Of a DNA stretch of 64,000 nt, positions 12,301 through 27,300 are shown in pieces. Within the stretch, counting starts at the first letter, position 1. Every line of letters starts with the position of its first letter. Below the pieces are notes generated by a model. It saw only the letters and a program-made list of their open reading frames with translations. It was not told the DNA's origin and did no database searches. This DNA is from Valencia hispanica (lineage: Eukaryota > Chordata > Actinopteri > Cyprinodontiformes > Valenciidae). A program made the translations under genes and the position numbers. The DNA lies in assembly GCA_963556495.2 (NCBI GenBank), contig OY747707.1:34492871-34556870 (forward strand), given 5' to 3'.

Positions 12301-15300
12301 CTCTTGGTTTATTGTCTCAATGTAAAAGTGAAACATCTGTTTTCTACCTTGCGTTTCCTTTTGCTGTCTTTAGTACAAGTCTCAGGGTCATAGACTTGTT
12401 TCATTGCCTCTTTAGGTTTTTCCTTAGTCAATGAAGAAGATTTTGGAGGGGAGGGTTTGTTAGCAGTGGGATTTGTAGGACTATCTGGGACTCTCTTGAG
12501 AAGACAGAGGTCTATCTGCACCACTAGATTTCTTAGCCCCCGTTGGGCAGTGGAAGGAGTTTTTTCCCCTCGCCCAAATGGGACAAGCGTGTAGAGCCTT
12601 TGCTTTGCCTCACTTTGCTGCCCCTCACATGGATTACCTGAGCTGGGTCGTCTGGGGGGTACCGCCTTAGGTCTGGTGGTGTCAGGTCTGCTTGGTGCTT
12701 GGTTCCCTGTTTTGGTAACACTCCTGTGAGAAGTGGACTCGGCTGAAACCTTGGTGATAGAAGCAAGACATTCAGATTCAGAGTCTGAGTTTGAAGGGGT
12801 TGTGGAAGATGATGATGATGAGGAGGAGGAATTGAAGGATGGTCTTTGGGGAGTTGGGAAGCGTGTGGATAGTATGGGTGATAGGTCTCTGTGGACTTCT
12901 CTGTCCTCCTCACATCTCCTTCCCTTTTTTGTCCTTCCTTGACAGTCTAAACCCTCTCTAAAGCGGTGTTGTTTTTCATTACCACCAGGCGCTCGTTGTT
13001 TGACTGTTTTCCATTCTTCCCTCGCCTGCTCCCCCTTCCTCCTAATTCCCCCTCTTGCTGTGTCCTTTCTTCCACCTTGCTGTTCTGTTGCTCTTTCCTC
13101 GTCCTCCTCCTCTTCTTCAGCTGAACTTTGGACCCAGGGACGTCTTAGTAACTGCTCCTCCGCCAGCCTTCTGTCTTCCTTTCGTTCTAGTTTCCCTTCT
13201 TGCTTTTCGCGATGATGCCTATCCTCCTTTCTTTCATGTGTTCTCCCCTCTGCTTGAGTCAGATGAGGTCTTCTCTGAACCACTCCCTGTTCCGTAGACT
13301 GGAGCTTCCTTTGTGAGGTTTTGGCATGATTTACATGTGTGGGCTTTGGGTCTGCAGGCTCCCACAGCTTTGTCCAGTGTATGAGGTTAGAGATTGGTCC
13401 AGAGCTTGACCCAGTAACAGAATTGTTTGTAGCGTTACAGGTAGATGTGGAATGAGTACTGGGAGCTGTGCTGGTTTCACGGCCAGTGGGCACTAAGTAC
13501 TTTGATCTATTAGGGCTGTGCTGTGAAGGCTGATGAAATGGTGGCCGTGGCTTGGGTTTGGATTGGTTACCTTGGATTTGATCAAAATTTGTTGGGTTTT
13601 TAGTTTTGGGAGCATCAGAGAGCTGTTTAGTTCTTGGATATGAAGTAGGCTTAGATGTAGATTTATGGTTGGGATTTGGTTGGGAGTTTAAACCTACAGA
13701 ACCTTTCAACTTGATTTGGCTTTGGACTTGGTCCTGCGTGGGGTGATTCTTAGGCTTGTGCTGATAAGATGGTTGAAGATGACTGTTACTTGTGGGCTTG
13801 TTCTTTAAACTACTGGTAGGGAATGGTGCAATCCAAGGTCTTATTTTAGTCCTGTGGGGGGTAGAGGTTATAACAGAATGTGACTGGTTCTGGTTCTGAG
13901 CCCCAAGGTAGTGAAAACCCCTTGATGGAGCAGATAAACTGGGACTTGGACTTCTTGGGGGATGTTTAGGTATAGGGCTTGGGCTTCGACTAGTTCTTGG
14001 GCTTCCGCAAGGACTGGGGCAAACACTTGGAACTGGACTTGGAGGTGGGCTATGCTTTGGACTAGGGCTAGGACTTGGGCAGGTGCTGGGAAATGGGCTG
14101 GGACTCGGACAGTAGCTGTAACCAGGGCTGGGAACTGGACTGTTATTGTGACTGTAACTGAACTGTGGACTTGGAATAGGGGTTTGGCTAGGGCTATACT
14201 CCTGATTGCTGTCCCATGACCTGGCTGGTGAGGGGGCTCTCTGACTTATGGGAGAGACCTGTGGTTCTGCAATAGCCTGAGAGAAATCTTGATCAGTCCT
14301 GGCAGATTTTTTCTTTGACCTTTTCAGCCATTTATCTAACTGCCACTGGGTAGCGGAACGATGATCAATCTTAAGAAAGCAAAGAAAAACAGAGACAAAA
14401 GGAAAATAATTATTTTTTTTTAATGAATCTTTGCTAACAATGTTCAATAATGACCAAATATCCTGATTGGGAGATTTCTTGCAAAAATTAAACACACCCC
14501 AAAACTCAGGCCAGGTCCATACTAGATACATACTAGATACTTTGCAAAACATAGATTTTCTACTACCCACATAGAGTCAAATTAAGTTTTTGGGGTTATT
14601 ATCTGATTCACTGTGGCCTAACTATCTTTCTGTTAAGCTTCAAAGATGCACAAAACAAACATTCAAAGTCAATACTCAGAATAAAGGCTAAAGTAGGCAA
14701 AACTATACACAGCTGCTTTGGCAGCATTTTTAGCCTAGCAGTATTTAACAATACTCAGAATCGAATTTTGATTAAGTTAATATTAATTGTATCACCATCT
14801 TTAACATTGCATACAATGTAGAGGATTTATTTACAAAATATGGAGGAAAAATATCTGTTTAAAAACATATCCAGAGTACTGTAACTGGGTCTTCAGTGGC
14901 TTGTAGAACAATATTTAGCAGCAATATGTTCCTAGACAAAATACCAAATTTTGTATGGGGGAAAATACTGCCTATTAAAAGCAACATCATTTTTTTAAAA
15001 CAGATTTAGTTCTTCAAATTTACTGTTAAGTACAGCCATTGTGTAAATCTGCCTTTAAATACTATGTTTTCTTCATGCACTTCTGTGATATTTATAGAAA
15101 TATACTGAAATAATACTCAATAAACCAATATGACTGTCACACAACTTTGAGAAAGTTAAGAAAAACATCTAAAGTTAAAAATGATAATGAACATCAATTT
15201 AATCTTTCCCTTTAATATAAAAAGGTTCTTAGACTTTAACAAATCCAGAATATGATTTTTATCTCAAAAACATAAAACTGAAAATGCAATTCTTATCAAT

Positions 15301-18300
15301 AGACTGCATATTACTTGCACTCACAGCTGCAGTGGATTCACTCTGCGGTTACAGTATAACTAAAGCCCTGTTTAGTCATGTCAGCTAAATTCCTTGATCA
15401 TACCTTTAAAACTGGTTTAAAAAGAATTACGCTTTCGAAGTAAACAAAAGTTTTTGCTCTAATTAAAGAAACCAAAGAGTACTCACAGCTTAAGAGTGGG
15501 CTTCTTTTCCTTTTACACATTCACTTTTTCGGTCTAACCAGGAGAGCTAAATAAAACCTCGGCTCCTTAAGTCAAACAGTGACCCCCTCCACCTCCACCT
15601 CTACCTCCACCTCCTCCCCTCATCCCTCGCTCTCTTTTCAGAGAAGACACAGCATCTCTTGTACCGTCTCGACTGCCCTCCCTCCCTTTTTTTTCTTGCT
15701 ACCTGAAACTCCGGGTTTGCTGCTTCCATAACTGCTGCCCCCTTCTTTTTTTTTCTGAAGGAGACACTCAAACACTAAATGAAAAACATATGGTACACCC
15801 CCCTCTCCCCAACAAACACCCTCCCTCCCTCACACTCTGTAGGGGCCCACAGTAGCATGTTCAGTAATACAGTCTGCAATGTTGCACAGGGCCTTCCATT
15901 CATAACAGAGAAGCAGACTTCCCCCTGCATTGCATACATAGCACATATCTCAACCCCCACAATACCCTGCACCTCCAAACACTCTGTACATCATCTCTTA
16001 GGTCCATAAAATCTTTCAGCAATAAATTCTCCTGTACACTTTGTTTCATACGTATGTCAACATTTACGCGGTTCTTGATGACTTCCACCTCCTAGGGCTT
16101 TCCTCTAAGACTTAAGACTTTTGATATGACTGTGAGGCACTAATTCCCAAAGTTGCCCCTCAAACCCCCAGTTACAGGCGTTCCTCATTGCTCTGTCCCT
16201 ACCCACACCTGCTGTCGACCGCCTCGAGCCTACCCCTGTCTTTGGAGACTTCATCCTAAGCCACAAAAGCTCAGAACTACATGGACATGAATAAATAATA
16301 TTGAATCAAACTGTGTGGCAGCTGTGTTCCTTACCTCCTTGTTCTTGCACAGTGGCTGCGTGCTTGCAGGCGACGGAGAATGTGGGTGAAGTTCTGGACT
16401 AGAGCTGCGGGAATGAAGGCTGCTGCTGCCCGACTCTGCAGAGGAGTCTGAGTCCGAGGAGTCTGAACTGGAATGTCTCACCCTCCTGCCATGTGTGTGC
16501 ACTCGCTGCACCGACAGGCTGTCAGTTAAAACGGGTACAAACATCAGGGACGGCTCAACAGAGGCAATGAGCCAAGTGGAGCAATGTAACGCACACAGTA
16601 AAACTGATTTCTGAACCAAAATACCAATAAAAATAATCAAAATAGCAATCAGTGGGAGTACCTGTGTCTGTCCCAGGATGCTGACTCATGAATGGCCTTT
16701 AGGGAAACAAAAACAGAAATTGATCATCCAGTGTAGCAGCATGAAAAAACTAGCAGAAAAACTGCAACCATCAGGGTCAAAAACATTCATTTAGACATGC
16801 TTGAAATTCGAAAAAGCTGAGAATGACCTACCCTCTGGTTGTCATCTTCATCACTGCTCAACTTCAAGTCGTCAGCAAGCATTCTGTGAATGTACATTCA
16901 GAAACCTGAGTTGATGCTGATAACAGCTCAACAATGTTCTCTTATAGGTTACATTTTTTTTGTAAAGTTTAAAAAGTGTATGTTTTCTTAAATTGTGAAT
17001 TTCTACAAAGCTTTTCCATTTTAGTGTTAAAGACTGTGTTTTCCTTCTGTTCACCTCCACCTCCAAGATATGTCCATTCTGATCTGACTGGTAAAAGAGG
17101 TAGGTGTCACAAGCCAGGCCTTCTGTTAGTGAGTGACGGCTTGACTCAAAAAAAAGGAACAAAGTTTAAGAATTCTGGAGCTCAAACAAGGTATCTCAGA
17201 ACCTTAACAACTGTTATGCAGTAAAGTCAGTCTGACAGCATTTAGTTCTGTTTTGGGTGCTTGTTTAGATCTTAGCTTTTGTATCAGATCACAAACTGCA
17301 AAGATAATAGGAACAAACTGAAGGGACCCAACCTGTGACTATTTTACTCCAAATAAACAACCTAACCTGTAGCACCACCCACACTTATCTGCACCCCTGA
17401 TAAAGATGGTTCATCTTTACATCTTGACCCGAGTAATGTGTGCTTTTATTTATGCTTTCTTCTTATCAGCTTTAGATTTAGGTCTGAGGAACTAATATGA
17501 TAATGTGACAGTTTTCTGGCAGAAATCCCCATATTTCTTAACAAATTCCCTCTTACTTCAAAGAGTCCATGATGTCATGGACTCTTACAAGGTTTCCAGG
17601 TCCTTTGGGAGAGAAACAGATCCACAGCATCACAGATCCTCCCCTATACTTAAAATTGAGGATGAGCCGCTTTTACAAATGGCCATCATGTGTTTCACTA
17701 CACCAAACCCACTTGAAGTGTTTGTTGGTTTCATCTCAAGTTAGCACTTATTTCTGGTTAACAGGGTTCCTACACATTTTTCAGAAAGAGATTCCAAACA
17801 CAAAATTCAAGGGTTCTCATTTACAAACATTAAAAATTTTAATTACAATTTCTTTGTAGCAGACAATTCTGCAAGCCTGCAAAAAAAGGAATGAATGAAT
17901 GAATGAATGAAGGAAGGAAGGAAGGAAGGAAGGAAGGAAGGAAGGAAGGAAGGAAGGAAGGAAGGAAGGACAGGAAGGACAGGAAGGAAGGAAGGACAGG
18001 AAGGATGTCATAGAGAAAAAAAAAGACAGTAAATACACAGACAAGGAAGGAAGAAATTAAGAAACAAAGGACACAAGGACAGACAGGAGGAGTAAAAGAA
18101 TTAGGGAGTAAGCAAAGACAGGATGAAAGGAAGGAGGATTAAAGAAGGAATAACGAATAATACAAGGAAGGAATGAAGGACTCAAGGTGAAAAAGGAGGG
18201 ACACATGAAAGATAGGAAAGAAGAACACAAAGAAGGTTCAGAAGTAGGGCATAAGACAGGAAGAACATGAGAAAGAAAGAAAGAAAGTTTATATAATATT

Positions 18301-21300
18301 ATATAATATATATGTCATATAAAAATATTTTCCACGATGGGATACAGAATAAAGTCTGTAATGCAAAGATTTGTCCATGTTGTACCAAAGTTACTCACAA
18401 CTGGAAAAAACTAAGTGCAAATTCCATACTTTATCAAAGTGCATAGAAAATTAATGCTCAAAAGATATATATATATTTTTAATGTTAAATTACATATAAA
18501 AGATTCATTTATTTTAACTTTAAGAAATAAAATGTGGAAGTTCCTGTCTGACACCAGATTTTAGGGTAGCGAATATTTGTGAACGTTGAATGTTTTATAT
18601 TTCAACAAACTTAAAATTAAAGTTAAAAGTAGTCTGGAACTCTATAATAAAGACTTCTTTTATAATAGAATGGATTGGTAAATACAGTACAGATACATTA
18701 CAGACTCAACAGAGCATCTCTTAATGATCTCTTGGACATAAATTACGTTTAAAGAAGCAACTAAAATCAATGTCTGACAGTTTAGCGGGGAAAAAAATCT
18801 GTTTCATAACAAGGGTTGTAAAATAATGCGAAGCACGCCGTTGGCTCCAACTCCAACAACATGTGTTTCAGATTAAAAGCAGGATGTAAAAAGTTAACAA
18901 ACAAGAGCACATCGGTCTTCGCTGACAACTTTTAGGAATGTAAAGTAACCCTTGACCCAAACTACTGCCTGAAACACAGTTTGCCTGGTTAACATAATGT
19001 ATCCAATTTCACATATGTTCTTCCTTCTTGATCAATCTGCCTTGTAGCTGTTCCAATGATAAAGATCATAAATAAGCTTTAAAGAGGTTACAAACAAATC
19101 ATATAAGTGGCCATTCCTGCATGCGGCACAGCAGAGGTTTACGGTACATGACCCGGGCCGGATCACATTTCTTCATACCCGACTTACGATTTGTGAGGTG
19201 CCACGTAAGGATGACGAGCCATTCGCTGCTGAGTATCCCCCCGACCTGACAACAAAGAGACAAACCATTAACAGAGAGCTGCTTGGGAATCTTTGCATCA
19301 GACAAATGTGCAAATTTATCAGTCAGTAAATTCCTACTTTGTCTTTGCGGTGCAGTTGAGTGTTTTGGATCCTGGAGAGAAAAAAAGGAATAATAAAAAC
19401 TGAATATTTATCTTTCAAAAATTTATTAATGCAGATAAAAGCTCTGCTCTATAGCCACGCACCATGTGGTTCAGGGCAGTGGGATTTGAATTTTGTTTTA
19501 AAAATTGAAGACTTGCATATTTGTTAACATGGTGTTAGTAAACATGGAGGACTCAAATAACTGCTTAATTTTATATTTGTAGTAAACTGACCGCTTCCTT
19601 AAACTCCGATATGTGTCCTGTGTGGTACCCCAAAGGGTCAAATTCAACTTCTATACTATAGAGCTCAAGTCAGGGGTTTACATGCAGTGATCTTGAGCAT
19701 GAATGTCATGTTAATAGTGGATATTTAACCACTCATGTTATCCAAAATAGAAGACCTGATTTAAACTGGTTGGTCCCTTGAGCATTGCCCCGAAGTTTGA
19801 TGATAGTCCGATTCATCCAAAAAGCAGTTTTCATGTGCACCTTGGATCATTGTCCTGTTGGAAAGCCCAGTTGTCTCTCTAGTTCCAACCATCTGACATA
19901 TACTGCCCCCCCCCCCCCCACCCCCCCACCCCACCCCATCAAGAATCACCCCAAGAACTACCAAGGCTAAAGATTTTCATAAACCTGAGGGGAACTGTGG
20001 GGGTCATAAACTGTAAGCTGCTAGAACACCCTGGTCCCTGTCCACAGTGCAGTGAGTTACACTTTATCATGGACCAAGAGGGTGTTGGCCAAAAACAGGC
20101 ACCTGCTTCAGAATCCACACTTTCAAGGTCCACCAAAACGTGCACTTCCTCACATAGACAAGGTAAGATTCTGCTGAAGTTTCACTGTCAGAGGAAGAAA
20201 AAAATTGAGCTGTTTGGTGACAACAGAAAGATGTCTGCATAGAGGAGTTGCTCATCACCGGGGATTGTGGTGAAAGCATCATGTTGTGGGATTGTTTTCT
20301 TGCCAGTGGTACAAAGGTATGTAATATATTTTTGAGTCTGCTTGTATTATTTTGACTCCGTTTGGAGAATTAGATAAAATGCGCAATAAATTCACTTTTG
20401 CATTCAAATGTTTTAAAAAATTCACTAAAGATGTAAGTTTTATTTTTATCACTACCTCTGTGGGAACCAAACGGGTTAAATTCATCATTAAAATCCCATA
20501 AACTTCCTATGTGCCAATGATGAGTGTATGTAAACCTCTAGCCCAAGCTGTATGATGGTGGCAAATATTGGCATAATGAAACTGTGAACATTTAATTTCA
20601 GAGGAGTTTGTTAAATAAAATGAGCAGAAATTAAAGAATTTACCACACAAAACAGAAAGACGGTTGGAAAAAAATTTACTTCAGAGAAACACCTCATTAC
20701 ACCGATTAGTCGATGGTGGAAATGTAACTGTAGCAATGGTTACCCACCACTATGCAGGTCATAACCACTAAACCACCAATAAAATGACCCGTTACGTAAA
20801 TGAGTCAATGTTTTCTTTCGTTTTTCAAATTATTAGATGTATCAAAGCTTGAAAAATCCCCTTTTTATGTTCTGTAGGTCCATTGAAAACAACACTTGAT
20901 GCACTTTAACTAATTTATTCCTCTCTCTACATGATTCCTGCAAACATTGCTGCAAATGAAGTTACTAACTTCATGCAATCTCTTGGTTTTTCCTAGATAT
21001 AAAACTTTTTTACCAATTGCCATTTGAAACTCAACTTTACTACATTTTAATACAACTAGGGTTGAACTGGAATATAATTACATTAAAATTGTTCTACATG
21101 ATTGGATCACTTTGATTATAGATATCTCAAATCATAAATTGGATCTGTTTGTCATGTGCCTGAAGATGACATTCAATAACAATTTCCGCTGTATAAATAA
21201 ACTGAGTTAAATTTCATTGATGCAGTTAACATTTTAATTTCCTTGTATTCCATTTGCATCATGTTATGTCTTATTTCTAACATTTTGCAAGGAACCTGTC

Positions 21301-24300
21301 ACAGTTAATATGAGAGGTGCTGCATTACAAATTTCATGAACATTCTCTCTCAATATCTACTGTTTAACTGACCAAATTAGATTATGCACCCTGCTCCTTG
21401 TCAAAGCCATTTTAGGTTTAATGTGTCACCCAAAATGCTCTCCAAGTGTTTTATTTTCAGAGTGCGTTAAAAGATCTGAGGATTTTAGTGTTTTTAATGT
21501 GGTAAGTCTCTGCGTTGCAAATTTAATCAACACCTCTGTTTCTCTAGGCTGTGTTCCAGCTGCTTTCAAACATGCTGTGGTCCAACCTCTTCTGAAAAAA
21601 GCAACCTAGATCCTAACGTTCTTTCAAACTTTAGGTCCATTTCCAAGTTGCCTTTTCTTTCAAAAATTCTAGAGAAAGAGGTTAATCTCCAACCTCAAGA
21701 GCATTTACAACTTAATGGAATAACTGAAAATTTTTTATCTGCTTTAAAACGTGGCATAGTACAGAAATAGGGCTTCTTGGAGTGCTTAATCACTTACTTT
21801 TAACAACAGACTCAGGCAAACCTGCCATTTTAATATTGCTGGATTTGACTGCTGCTTTTGACACGGTGGACCAGGACGTTTTACTATCACAGCTGGACCA
21901 GTCCAATGGTGTTAGGGGCACAGGTCTTAATTGGTTCAGTTTTTCTGTCCAGTTTGGGCAATGATTTCCTCTGAGGCTCCTTTGAACTGTGGGGTTCCTC
22001 AAGTCTCCATTTTAGGACCTATACTCTTTGGAGTCTATATGCTTCCGTTGGGGTTGATTTTAAGAAAAATATTGTCTGTTTTTTTCATTTTTTGCAGATG
22101 ATCTGTAAATCTATCTCCCACTGAGAACACGTGGAAGTCAAGTGCAGAATCTTGTAAACTGTTTAGCTGATATTAAAGCTTGGATGGGGGTGAACTTCCT
22201 CCACTTGAATGAAAAGAAGACGGATGAAGTTCACCCCCATCCAAGCTTTAATATCAGCTAAACAGTTTACAAGATTCTGCACTTGACTTCCACGTGTTCT
22301 CAGTGGGAGATAGATTTACAGATCATCTGCAAAAATTGGTAAAACAGACAATATTTTTCATGACCATATTACGGCTATTTTGTCGTCCTTGCGCTGGTTG
22401 GCTGTACATTTCAGGATTGGATTTAAAATTTTGATTTTGGTTCCTGAATGTTTATATGGCCAGGCACCATCTTATTTAATAGAGCTTTTAGATAAGCATG
22501 TGTCCAGAAGTCTGATGTCTGAACTAAAGTTACTGCTGGAGGTTCCTCGGCCTTTTCACTCGGGATGAAAGAGCTTTTTCTGCTGTTGCTCCTAAACGCT
22601 GGAAAGATCTCCTATGGTTTGGATGGCTGGAACCTTAAATGAGTTTAAATCCCTTTTGAAAACATATTTTTTGACTTCGCTTTCAATTCTAGCTGAGCAG
22701 AAACTTTTAGACCAATTTTAACAGTAGTGCTCTCTTTTATTATATAATATGTTTTTATCTCCTGGTATTTCTCTGATTTATTGCAGGTGTACAGTGTGTG
22801 ATCTATTGATTGATTATGTTTTAATCTTGTATAGCACCTTAAAAAATGAAAGTTAATTGACTGAATGAAAAGTTTGATCTTAACAGATCCAATATTTATT
22901 AATTTAACCGTGTTTCCTCTGAGCTCATTAAAATAATGTGTTTCCACCCCCCAAAAAAGTTTTTCAACAAACCAAGTCTCAGGAAACCACGTGTCGTTCC
23001 CTTTTAATTAGATAAACAAATGAAACACACACACCTTGGAGTTGTAGAGGATTCGCTGGGCCTGGTCCCCCCCCAAGGCTTGCTGGGATGGCCAGGACTG
23101 AGTCATGTCCTGTACAACAAAAATAGGAGTGAGGTTAAAGGTGACTGGGGAATCATAACAACGGAAACCACATTACATTTGTTTCATTTGTCTTCCTCAC
23201 TGGGCCAACTTTCTCCTCCCTTTCACAAACACACATAGCGGAGATCGACATCTGACTCTCATTAATGGCCCTGCTCCTCCCCTCATGATTCTTGATGTAG
23301 ACGAGTGTTCGCTTTAGGGTCTGGTTCAGGTTGAAAGACGTGAATTGCATGCTTGAAGTGGTTGTGATCCGTGACTGACTGTGTGATAAAACGAAAGCCC
23401 TGCTGCTGCGTGCACCTGTTCATGGAGCCACGCAGCAGCTCCATTTCTGGAAACATAAACTAATCACACACTGATGGCTAAAAGCTGGTTCTCATAAACA
23501 TGAAAGCAGGAAGGATCTGTTTATATTTAGCAGGAGAAATGAAGGTTTTGCAGTACAGTACTGGACTTTTAAAAGTCTTCATTCTAAAACCTGTTAGCCA
23601 CCATGCAAAAAATATGCAAAATATAGAAGATGTCAGTTAGAAATTATCAGCTTCCAGTGCAGCAGTGAGATACTCAAGACTTTTGCAAACTGCTTTCAGC
23701 TGCAGTCAGTTGGACAACTATAAAGAAAGAAGATTCGCTCTTCAGATTTGAATTATTTGGAGAGTCAGAGGGGGAACTCACTTTAAAAATCATCCCCCCC
23801 TGCAGTGGTGCATTGAGGCAGGAAACACAGCTGGTATCTACACTAAGTATTGTTTCTGAAGAGGTGTATCAACCGTCATAACCACATAAAAGTGGTTTAT
23901 TTGTGACTGTGCTCATTTGAAAAATAAGGAAAACAACGCTTATTGGTTGAAGCATTTTGAATGCAAACATCTCGCTTCAGTCAACTGAATGCCTTTCAAA
24001 TAGATTCAAAATAATTTTAAACAAATGAACTACTTTATTAAATACTGTAATTAATTGCAGCACAAATATTTCGCTATTATGTTTTACTTTTAAATTGATG
24101 AGTGGGTCTTGAATGGACACTACCTATCCATGCAGAATTAAAACTGATGCATTAAAAGGATAACAGCAGTGCAAAAACAGGTGTCTGAGCATTGTCTTGT
24201 CATAACAGTAATCCATTACATTCTCTGGATTGATTTCTTTATGTTAGTGCAGTTGTTGACTAGCGAATAATATTATTACCAGGATAGACAGCAGTGCAGC

Positions 24301-27300
24301 CTGTCCTAGTAAATATATGAGGCTGTTTAACAACAGAGCAAACATAAAGACAACAAGTGCCAAAACAGGAGATTACTTCCAGAACATTTACAGATGCCAA
24401 CAATTTAATGGCACCCGTTGTAAAGATGTGTGGAAATCCTTAAAATACATGTACCCAAACCAAGATAAACAGACGAAACTTGATTACCTTTAATAGTTCT
24501 GCTCTAAAACAATGGCTTATCAGAAACAATTCTCCATTTTTCTTGTGTTTTCTTTGTTCCTGTTGCTCTCTTGTATCTTCAACTTACCCTCTCCCTCTTA
24601 ACTTTTTCCCTACTTCTCTTCATCCTCTCTCTTTCGTCCCCTTCATTTTTCAGTCTCCGTGTCCATAATATAAGGGGAAAAAAACCTACAGCAATTCCTA
24701 ATAAAGATTTCTCACACACATATATATCAAGCGGAATACTATAGCAAAAGCCATAATGCTCCACTTGTGAAAGTAAATCTGTTGGCCTTTTACTTGGTAT
24801 TCAGACACCAATTCTGAGCTCCACACTGCCAGACAGGACACGTTAAAAAAGAAAGAAAAAAAAGAAGAAAAAAACAAAACAAACAAACAATATTCCCTAT
24901 TCCCTTCATTAAGCAATAATGTGAAGTATTCAAGGCTTCTCCTAATCCAAATTACCATAGAGATGATTTATTACCCTGAAATATGTTCCAAAGAGACATC
25001 TTCTAAAACATCACCCTTAAACATTTATAGATATTGTGCATCTCAGAGCTAAACAGCAATTTAATTATGGATGGAGCAACTTCTTTAAAATACACTGATG
25101 AGAATTTGGAAACATTTTTGCCACGTTGAAAATTGTTTTGAAAGATAATTGAGGTTGCATGTTCATCAAACATGAGTTCTTTCTGCATGCAAAACCACCC
25201 TAATGAGTCACACTTAGATTTAGAGAGTGCATGTACGTGAATGTAAATCAGACTAAACCTTTCTTGTTTTCGGGTCATTTAGGGATGACCAAACTCCTTT
25301 CTATTAACTAAATGCCAGAATAGTGAGAGACAACTGACTTTTTAAAGATTTATTTAGTATTACCTTCTTTAAATTCAGGATTTTACTTACACTAATATCC
25401 CTATGCCTTTAAACAATTTGAGAAAACCCATTTGATGATGACGTCTTTATAAGATACTGATAGGCTAACTTGGAGGATTTAAGTGAAATGGAGGCCCTCC
25501 CATGGACTTTTGTGAGGTAAAACTTCAGACACAGTTTCCTTGACTGACATCATGAAAAAACAAAAACAGACATCAGCTAAGATGCCAGCAAAAATGGTCT
25601 GGTTCATCCTTGGGAACAATTTCCAGATACCTGACCCACATCACTCTTTTTGAATAATTATACAGAGGTATAAATCCTGTGTCCAGCTATCATAGCATTT
25701 AAAAGGGAGACAGGTTCTGTGTCCTAGAGATTGATGTGTTTTGATCCAAAGTATTAGCCTTAGAACTAACCCAAAACACCTTGTGGAGATACTAGTAGGA
25801 GATTGTTATTATCCACAGTGAAACAATACCTATACAGACATGACCTGAATTGCCCATCAGAGAGAAAGAAGCCATTCCACCAAAAGAATGTGAAAAAGGA
25901 CAGAGTTCTGATTAAAAATCAATACGGGGCAAAGCTTTACATTTTTTAGACAGGTCTTGTGCTTATATGCAGAAGAGATGACTTTAAAGAAATAACAGAA
26001 ATCCTCTAAAAGAAAATCTCACTCATTCATCATCTATTCAGGAAATAGATGTAATTTTGGTAATTGACCTAACGAACCTAAGACAGGATAAGTTTAGTCT
26101 GACTTAAACTCAGACATAAAAGTTTTGTGTCTTTTTAGAGTGTGTCAACTTCTGGGTTCAACTATATATTGCTGGATCCACACTTTCTGACTTTGTGTCT
26201 GTCAAAACGCAGCAGCTGGTTGTATTTGCTGTCCAGTCACAGAAGTAAACTGGCTGAATTATTGATCTTTGCTCCTGCAGCCTCTTCCATTAGTATTAGT
26301 TGGTGTTTCCTTTCTGATAGCAAACTTTGAAGACAAGACTATTTAAATCATTCATGCAAACTGGGTCACTAAACTTCAGGGGCCCAAAAGCACTGTCAGA
26401 TGTGCACTTTTTTACTGTCGGCAATGATGAAAAATATTGGAATTTATGCACCTAGATAAATGAGTTGCTGTACCAAAAACCTCCCCATGGACTAATATCT
26501 TTAAGTTTTAGATTTTCCTTTTTTTTTTGTAGAACAGTTACTTTACCACTTAATTATGACATAACATGTTTACATATTATCAAAAGAAACAATATGTTCA
26601 ATTAATTTAGAAGGGCATACAAATAGGCTCAGTTTGGGGATTTTTCCCAAGGAGTCAAAACATTTCTTCAACTCCAAGGGGAGTTTGAAGTAAGGGCATT
26701 TGAGGCATGAAATATGCTCAGTATTTGGTGAACCTAGCCAATTTCTGAGTCTTCTCTCCCCCTCCCCACTCATAACAGTGCACCCTGGAGGGGGAGTGTT
26801 TCCTCTCCGTGCTCATCCTTTTCACTTCATTATCTCCCCTTCCTCAGTCACCAAGGACACAGTGCCAACCGTCGTCTCTTTCCTCCTATAACAACAACAA
26901 GTTCTCCCAGGTGGAATATCATGTGTTGCCATCTTCCTCCTGCTCTTTCCCACCCTATTCCCTCCGTTTACAGTGTTATCTTTTCTACTTATTCCCATAG
27001 GTTCACTGAAGCAGGGGGAGAGAAAAAAAGCACATGTCTATCACAGTAATTTATTTCAGTAATTCAGTTCAAAAAGTGTAGCTCCCTTATAGATACCACA
27101 TCACACATGGTGATGTTTTTTAGGCATTTGTTTCTGTTAATTTAGATGATTAGGGCTTACAGCACATAAAAACAAAACTCAGTTTGCCAGAAAATTGGAA
27201 AGTTACATAAAAAGAAATAACGCAGAAATGCTGTGGCCTACACAACAAATTGAGAAAACTGCTTGCTTGAAAGTTACCCTTCATACAGTTACCAAAAACC

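Larger units (their letters stand above)
16884..19187. other. aff3-like intron 5
   Basis: Holds a Tc1 remnant (17.5 kb) and the GGAA microsatellite (17.9 kb) with a decaying GGA-rich tail to about 18290. The rest is AT-rich without recognisable content. Confidence 0.65.
19372..23034. other. aff3-like intron 3
   Basis: Contains a Tc1 remnant at 19.76-20.3 kb with a poly-C run, and an L2 LINE fragment with an internal palindrome at 21.42-22.69 kb. The 20.3-21.4 kb part is AT-rich and unassigned. Confidence 0.7.

Noticed and set aside
12733..13297. Plus-strand frames opposite the large aff3-like exon, including a poly-acidic one
   Set aside because: The mirror of the serine and Glu/Arg tracts on the coding strand; no independent evidence.
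16510..16518. Alternative acceptor (GTGCAG) at the start of exon 8
   Set aside because: Using it shifts out of the serine-rich frame; the upstream GACAG keeps phase with exon 7.
19099..19305. Hydrophobic minus-strand reading of exon 5 ([16 protein letters not shown])
   Set aside because: The exon is spliced in another phase, set by both neighbouring exons; this reading would not join exon 6.
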